The translations under genes and the position numbers were made by a program. A DNA stretch of 46,918 bases from Campylobacterota bacterium. Its GTDB lineage: Bacteria > Campylobacterota_A > Desulfurellia > JAADFJ01. Under the pieces are notes generated by a model. The model searched no databases. It saw nothing but the letters and a program-made list of their open reading frames with translations, and had not been told where the DNA came from. The stretch lies in NCBI GenBank assembly GCA_013152955.1, contig JAADFJ010000088.1:1-46918 (forward strand), in the 5' to 3' direction. This document shows positions 43,043-46,918 of this stretch, piece by piece (the stretch's first letter is position 1; each line of letters begins with the position of its first letter).

Positions 43043-43193
43043 ATTTATCAACAGTCTGTTGAATACTGAGTTGTCTTTAAATTTCAGAATTTAGAAAGCA
43101 ATTCAGAGGGGAGAATTTGAACTTGATCTGTGCAGCGTTGTTTGATCTCCGATTGCGTTAAAAAAAGAGTATAGATTACTGGAGGCAAGATTT

Positions 43194-44300
43194 ATGATAG
43201 AAATTATAGATGCCGATGACAAACGATTAAGAGATGATTTTATAAATGTACCTTATTGTCTTTATCCGAAAAGCTCGTTTTGGGTGCCTCCGCTGAGGTC
43301 CGAAGAAAGAAAGCTATTTTCCAAAAAGAATCCGTTCTGGAAAGAAAATCTATTCAAGCTGTTTATAGCCCGAAAAGATGGCAGAAACGTAGGAAGAATA
43401 GCTGCTATTGTCAATAAAGAACACAATGATTACTATCACGACAGAACCGGTTTTTTTGGATTTTATGAATCGATAAACGATAATGCAGTATCATTATCCC
43501 TGATAAATACTGCAGCAAAATTTTTGGAAAACAGCGGATTAAAAACGATGAGAGGTCCTGTTAATCCATCAATGAATGATACTTGCGGGGTGCTTATTGA
43601 AGGCTTTTATCAGCCTCCTGTCTTTATGATGCCGTATAATTTTCCCTATTATGACAAGCAGCTAACCTCTGCCGGACTCTCAAAGGCGATGGACCTTTAT
43701 GCATGGTATCTGACGCTCATCAATCCTATAGAAAGACTTGAGAAGCTTGAGCAGAGAGTTATTAAGAGGGAAACATTATCAACAAGGAAGTTTTCAAAAA
43801 AGCATTTCAAGCGTGATATCGGATATATATGGGAGATTTATTGTGATGCATGGAAAGATAATTGGGGATTTGTGCCTCCCACGAAAGAACAGTTTTTTTA
43901 TGGAACCAAAGATTTTAAAGACATGCTGGAAGAAGATTTTGTTTTTTTTATCGAAAATAAAGGAAAACCGATCGCATTTTCTGTGTTTATGCCCGATTTT
44001 AATATTATCTTAAAAAAATATAACGGAAATCTGCATTTTTGGCAGCTGCCCTTTCTTCTTAGGTCGATAAAAAAGATAAAAAGTGCGAGAATGCCTCTTT
44101 TAGGTATACGGAACGGCTATCGCGGAAGAGGCATTGATCTGGTTCTCTATATTGAAGGTTTCAAGATTGCGAAAAAACACGGCTTTGCCGGCGGTGAAAT
44201 GAGCTGGATACTGGAAACAAACGGCCGTATGAACGGAGGAATAAAAAAGATGGGAAGTGAGCTTTACAAACGGTATCGGATTTACGAGAAAACGATATGA
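43194..44300 (+). CDS. GNAT-fold N-acyltransferase-like protein (possible bacterial ceramide synthase relative)
   Basis: A 368-residue protein. Conserved-looking blocks are F-W-V-P-P-L-R near residue 30, G-R-I-A-A-I-V-N near 67, G-F-F-G-F-Y-E near 85, M-R-G-P-V-N-P-S-M-N-D near 122 and G-I-R-N-G-Y-R-G-R-G near 303, the last resembling the acyl-CoA pyrophosphate loop of GNAT enzymes (R/Q-x-x-G-x-G/A). Proteins of this type are annotated as N-acetyltransferases; the ceramide synthase described in Caulobacter is from a GNAT-type family. GGAGG lies 8 bases before the ATG. It overlaps nadK by 4 bases. The function is inferred, not shown. Confidence 0.65.
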   Translation: MIEIIDADDKRLRDDFINVPYCLYPKSSFWVPPLRSEERKLFSKKNPFWKENLFKLFIARKDGRNVGRIAAIVNKEHNDYYHDRTGFFGFYESINDNAVSLSLINTAAKFLENSGLKTMRGPVNPSMNDTCGVLIEGFYQPPVFMMPYNFPYYDKQLTSAGLSKAMDLYAWYLTLINPIERLEKLEQRVIKRETLSTRKFSKKHFKRDIGYIWEIYCDAWKDNWGFVPPTKEQFFYGTKDFKDMLEEDFVFFIENKGKPIAFSVFMPDFNIILKKYNGNLHFWQLPFLLRSIKKIKSARMPLLGIRNGYRGRGIDLVLYIEGFKIAKKHGFAGGEMSWILETNGRMNGGIKKMGSELYKRYRIYEKTI

Positions 44301-45202
44301 CGATAGACCCGCTTTTTAGAAAACCGGGTATAATAGCTCTTAGCTCTGAACACTCAATCCAGATTGTTCAAAATCTTATATCAATTCTTGGGAAATATAG
44401 AATAGAGCCGCTTCTTTACGGTAATACTGCAAAACTTTTAGAAAAAAAGGCAGATAGTAATTTTTTTAATCGAATATCTGTTTTAATAGTTCTGGGTGGA
44501 GACGGCACATTTATTTCAGCGGCAAGAGATGTTGCCGGACATAATATACCTATGATCGGGATAAATCTCGGAAGAATGGGTTTTTTGACTGAGATTCCGG
44601 TTTCGCGCATGGAACAGTTTTTTAATGATGCTGTTAATGGTCATTACAGCACGCAGAATAGAATGCTTTTTGAGTTGTCGCTAATTAGGAAAGAGGTTGT
44701 TTTTCAAAAATGGATTGCATTCAATGATGTTGTAATAAGCAGACATGCTTCAAGCGGCATCATTCATATACAAATTTTATCAAAAGAGGGAAAAATCGAT
44801 TGCCGGGGTGCGCTTGATACGGACAAACTCTACCCTGTCTCGGGCTTTAGAGCGGACGGAGTAATAATAGCAACGCCAAGCGGTTCAACGGCCTACAGTC
44901 TTTCAGCCGGTGGCCCGATAGTGACCCCCGGTCTTGCTGCAGTAATTATAACTCCCGTTGCGCCTCATACACTCTCAAACAGACCAATCGTGCTTCCGGC
45001 TGAGACAAATTTAGTGATCCAGGTTAAAGATTGCGATAATTTCCATCTTTCTGTTGATGGACAGATAGGTTTGGTGGCAGATGAGCAAGATCTGATCTGC
45101 ATCAGTCGTTCGGATAAATTTGTAAAGACGATCGGTTTTGAGAATAGAAACTACTTTGAAGTATTAAAAGAAAAATTAGGATGGGAAATAAGACAAATTT
45201 GA
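44297..45202 (+). CDS. nadK: NAD kinase
   Basis: A 301-residue cytoplasmic enzyme making NADP from NAD. Diagnostic motifs are L-G-G-D-G-T-F-I-S-A-A near residue 70, G-I-N-L-G-R-M-G-F-L-T near 95, N-D-V-V-I-S-R near 150 and the glycine-rich T-P-S-G-S-T-A-Y-S-L-S-A-G-G-P near 195. The ATG overlaps the stop of the previous gene by 4 bases. nadK followed by recN is a frequent order in bacteria. Confidence 0.96.
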   Translation: MTIDPLFRKPGIIALSSEHSIQIVQNLISILGKYRIEPLLYGNTAKLLEKKADSNFFNRISVLIVLGGDGTFISAARDVAGHNIPMIGINLGRMGFLTEIPVSRMEQFFNDAVNGHYSTQNRMLFELSLIRKEVVFQKWIAFNDVVISRHASSGIIHIQILSKEGKIDCRGALDTDKLYPVSGFRADGVIIATPSGSTAYSLSAGGPIVTPGLAAVIITPVAPHTLSNRPIVLPAETNLVIQVKDCDNFHLSVDGQIGLVADEQDLICISRSDKFVKTIGFENRNYFEVLKEKLGWEIRQI

Positions 45203-46773
45203 TTGCATCGCTTGATATAAAAAATTTTCTAACCATTAAAGATTCAAAAATATTATTTTCGGATAATATTACATGCTTTACCGGGGAAAGCGGATCGGGA
45301 AAATCGGTTTTGGCATCCGTATTGATTTTTTTGTTTGGTGAGGAGATAAAAACTAAAATTAGTTTGAAGGATGTGTCAATTACCGCAAATATCAAATCTG
45401 CAGCTCTTGCGGAACACCTGCAGAATTCAGGTTTTCAGATAAAAGAAGATTTTTATCTTACTAGGGAATTCAAAGGCAATAGAAGCAGATTTCTTATTAA
45501 TAATAAACCTATCGGAAAATCCGATGTTAGGAATATTTTTCTTCCGTATCTTATAACTACTCATCAAAATCTCAACTATTTAAGAAATGAAGTTTATATA
45601 GAGCTGCTTTCGGATTTCGATATGTCAAAATATAAATTGCTTTTTGATAAACAGGCGGCGTTAAAAAAAAGATATCAAGAGGTCGGGGTAAAAATTGCAA
45701 AAGACAAAGGACAATATGAAAAATCAAAGGAACTGATAGAAAAAATTAAAAAACTAAAACCTTACAGAGGTGAAATAGAAGAACTCAGAAAGAAAATAAC
45801 CGGCATAAGATCAGCTGCAAAAATAAAAGAAATAGACGAGCAGATAAACACTCTTTTATATGAAGACGGCAAATTGCTCGAACATCTGCTGCTTTTCAAA
45901 AAACTTTTGATTCAAAAAGAGGAGCTTCAGGGAGGAGACTTGTCTGTATCTGTCGGGGACATCATAATAAATTTTGAAAATGGTGAGTTTCAGACTGATG
46001 ATGCTGCCGAAAGCGGGGAACTTGAGAAAATAAAAAAACGTTTGAGCGATCTCAGGATGCTTGAATTTAGGATGCAGCAGCCGCTTGATGAGGTTATGGA
46101 TAATTTGGCCGATATGGAAAAATTTGTCAGAAAATATGATGAGAATTGTGCAGAGCTTTCCGATATGAAGCAAGATATCAATCAGCTGCACAATAAGATT
46201 GTCGGGCTTGCCGATGATATACACGACAGACGTTTGAGGGCCGCGTTAGATATAGAAAAAAAATTAAGCGAAACGCTGAAGAGCCTCGGCTTAGATTGTT
46301 CTATCCGCTTTCATTTTGAGAAAATTGATCCGAACAGGTTTGGAACCGATAAGATAAGCTTTCTCTTTTCATCTAACCCTCAAATAGAGCCTCAAGAGAT
46401 AAACCTGGTTGCATCGGGGGGTGAAAAGAGCAGGGTTTTGTTAAGTTTATTGACAATTAAGGATAAAAACAAAATTTTAATTTTAGATGAGATTGACGAG
46501 GGAACAAGCGGCAGCACAACTCAAAAAATAGCTTCGATTCTTAGATTAATTTCGCAGCATTGCCAGATTATTATTATTACTCATAAACCTCAGATAGCGG
46601 CTGTTGCCGATATTCACTATAAAGTGAGTAAGCTTACGATTGACAATCGAGCCGTTACAACAATCGGAAGACTGTCTATGAAGCAGAGAGTCGGCGAACT
46701 TGCCTCATTAATAAGCACTGAGAGTTCATCCGAAGAGGCCAAACGATATGCAGAGAAGCTTCTTAAAAACTGA
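45181..46773 (+). CDS. recN: DNA repair protein RecN
   Basis: A 530-residue SMC-like ATPase for double-strand-break repair. Walker A G-E-S-G-S-G-K-S-V is near residue 36, coiled-coil arms span about 155-360, the ABC signature V-A-S-G-G-E-K-S-R is near 415 and Walker B I-L-I-L-D-E-I-D-E-G-T-S-G near 435. It is slightly shorter than E. coli RecN (553). The ATG at 45181 overlaps nadK by 22 bases with only a weak AGG before it; TTG 45199 is the alternative start. Confidence 0.92.
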   Translation: MGNKTNLIASLDIKNFLTIKDSKILFSDNITCFTGESGSGKSVLASVLIFLFGEEIKTKISLKDVSITANIKSAALAEHLQNSGFQIKEDFYLTREFKGNRSRFLINNKPIGKSDVRNIFLPYLITTHQNLNYLRNEVYIELLSDFDMSKYKLLFDKQAALKKRYQEVGVKIAKDKGQYEKSKELIEKIKKLKPYRGEIEELRKKITGIRSAAKIKEIDEQINTLLYEDGKLLEHLLLFKKLLIQKEELQGGDLSVSVGDIIINFENGEFQTDDAAESGELEKIKKRLSDLRMLEFRMQQPLDEVMDNLADMEKFVRKYDENCAELSDMKQDINQLHNKIVGLADDIHDRRLRAALDIEKKLSETLKSLGLDCSIRFHFEKIDPNRFGTDKISFLFSSNPQIEPQEINLVASGGEKSRVLLSLLTIKDKNKILILDEIDEGTSGSTTQKIASILRLISQHCQIIIITHKPQIAAVADIHYKVSKLTIDNRAVTTIGRLSMKQRVGELASLISTESSSEEAKRYAEKLLKN

Positions 46774-46782
46774 AGGTTATAG

Positions 46783-46918
46783 ATGAAAATGGAATTTTGG
46801 ATATTTATGAGATCACTGTACGGTAAACGTCTTCACAGTAATATCTGCTTTTTTATAGGCGAGGCAAACTTCTGCAGGATTAACCGATTAGTTCAAAGAA
46901 GTTCAACGCAGCGTATGG
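46783..46918 (+). CDS. Start of an unidentified ORF (partial, runs off the window)
   Basis: An open frame of 45 codons begins at ATG 46783, 9 bases after the recN stop, with AAGG about 6 bases before it, and stays open to the edge. The visible part begins M-K-M-E-F-W-I-F-M-R and shows no motif I recognise. Confidence 0.35.
   Translation, partial: MKMEFWIFMRSLYGKRLHSNICFFIGEANFCRINRLVQRSSTQRM

Noticed and set aside
43117-43161. 14-residue leader-peptide-like frame starting with TTG after a GAGGGGAG site, upstream of the GNAT gene
   Set aside because: The ribosome site is strong, but the peptide has no run of regulatory codons and no attenuator hairpins follow; too short to support.
1-46918. 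CRISPR array, prophage, toxin-antitoxin pair or insertion sequence
   Set aside because: I looked for spaced direct repeats, integrase/transposase motifs and small paired genes and saw none.

Overview
The window is about 47 kb of gene-dense, low-GC bacterial chromosome. I saw no phage, plasmid, insertion sequence or CRISPR array. A complete PilMNOPQ type IV pilus module with its secretin, LapA/LapB, lipoproteins and a periplasmic-binding-protein transporter point to a Gram-negative cell. MqnA indicates menaquinone made by the futalosine route. The gene order and content resemble low-GC Desulfobacterota, Deferribacterota or Campylobacterota-type bacteria, but I cannot assign a phylum from sequence reading alone.

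Layout. Positions 1-9435 (+) look like one tightly coupled operon: end of citramalate synthase, accA, the Phe/Tyr block pheA-hisC-aroF, a TyrA-Cmk fusion, ispH, ribF, pfkA and a sirtuin. An M24 peptidase, a CCA-adding-type nucleotidyltransferase with no canonical start codon and a DUF815 AAA ATPase follow (9585-13051, +). On the minus strand, 13077-17748 holds a complete branched-chain amino-acid ABC transporter (livK-livH-livM-livG-livF). HIT, lapA and lapB follow at 18092-20045 (+). A minus block runs tRNA-Gly, tRNA-Cys, rho, dus, mqnA and an amidohydrolase. A second minus block (24887-33573) encodes hyuA-hyuB, a TRAP transporter (dctP-dctQ-dctM) and the threonine-degrading pair tdh-kbl. After a thioesterase (+) come pilM-N-O-P-Q, smpB and tmRNA on the minus strand, then a small LptM-like lipoprotein, def and a double-ACT protein. 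The end (+) carries a serine-palmitoyltransferase-like enzyme, a GNAT-like protein, nadK, recN and the start of an unidentified ORF.

How the parts work together. The first operon combines aromatic amino-acid completion with isoprenoid, flavin and glycolytic genes. The middle of the window is mainly uptake and breakdown of amino-acid-type substrates. The strongest unexplained signal is a 17-bp dyad, ATYAATYTATRAAYRAT-like, found in front of livK, tdh and hyuA, with a fourth, one-base-longer version inside the liv operon. Its half-sites change symmetrically between copies, as expected of an operator for one dimeric regulator.

Other notable points: the last codons of smpB are also the 5' end of tmRNA; the CCA-type gene probably starts at AUA; TyrA is fused directly to CMP kinase without the usual aroA between them; the SPT-like plus GNAT pair raises the possibility of sphingolipid synthesis; and there are two kinds of small intergenic repeats.
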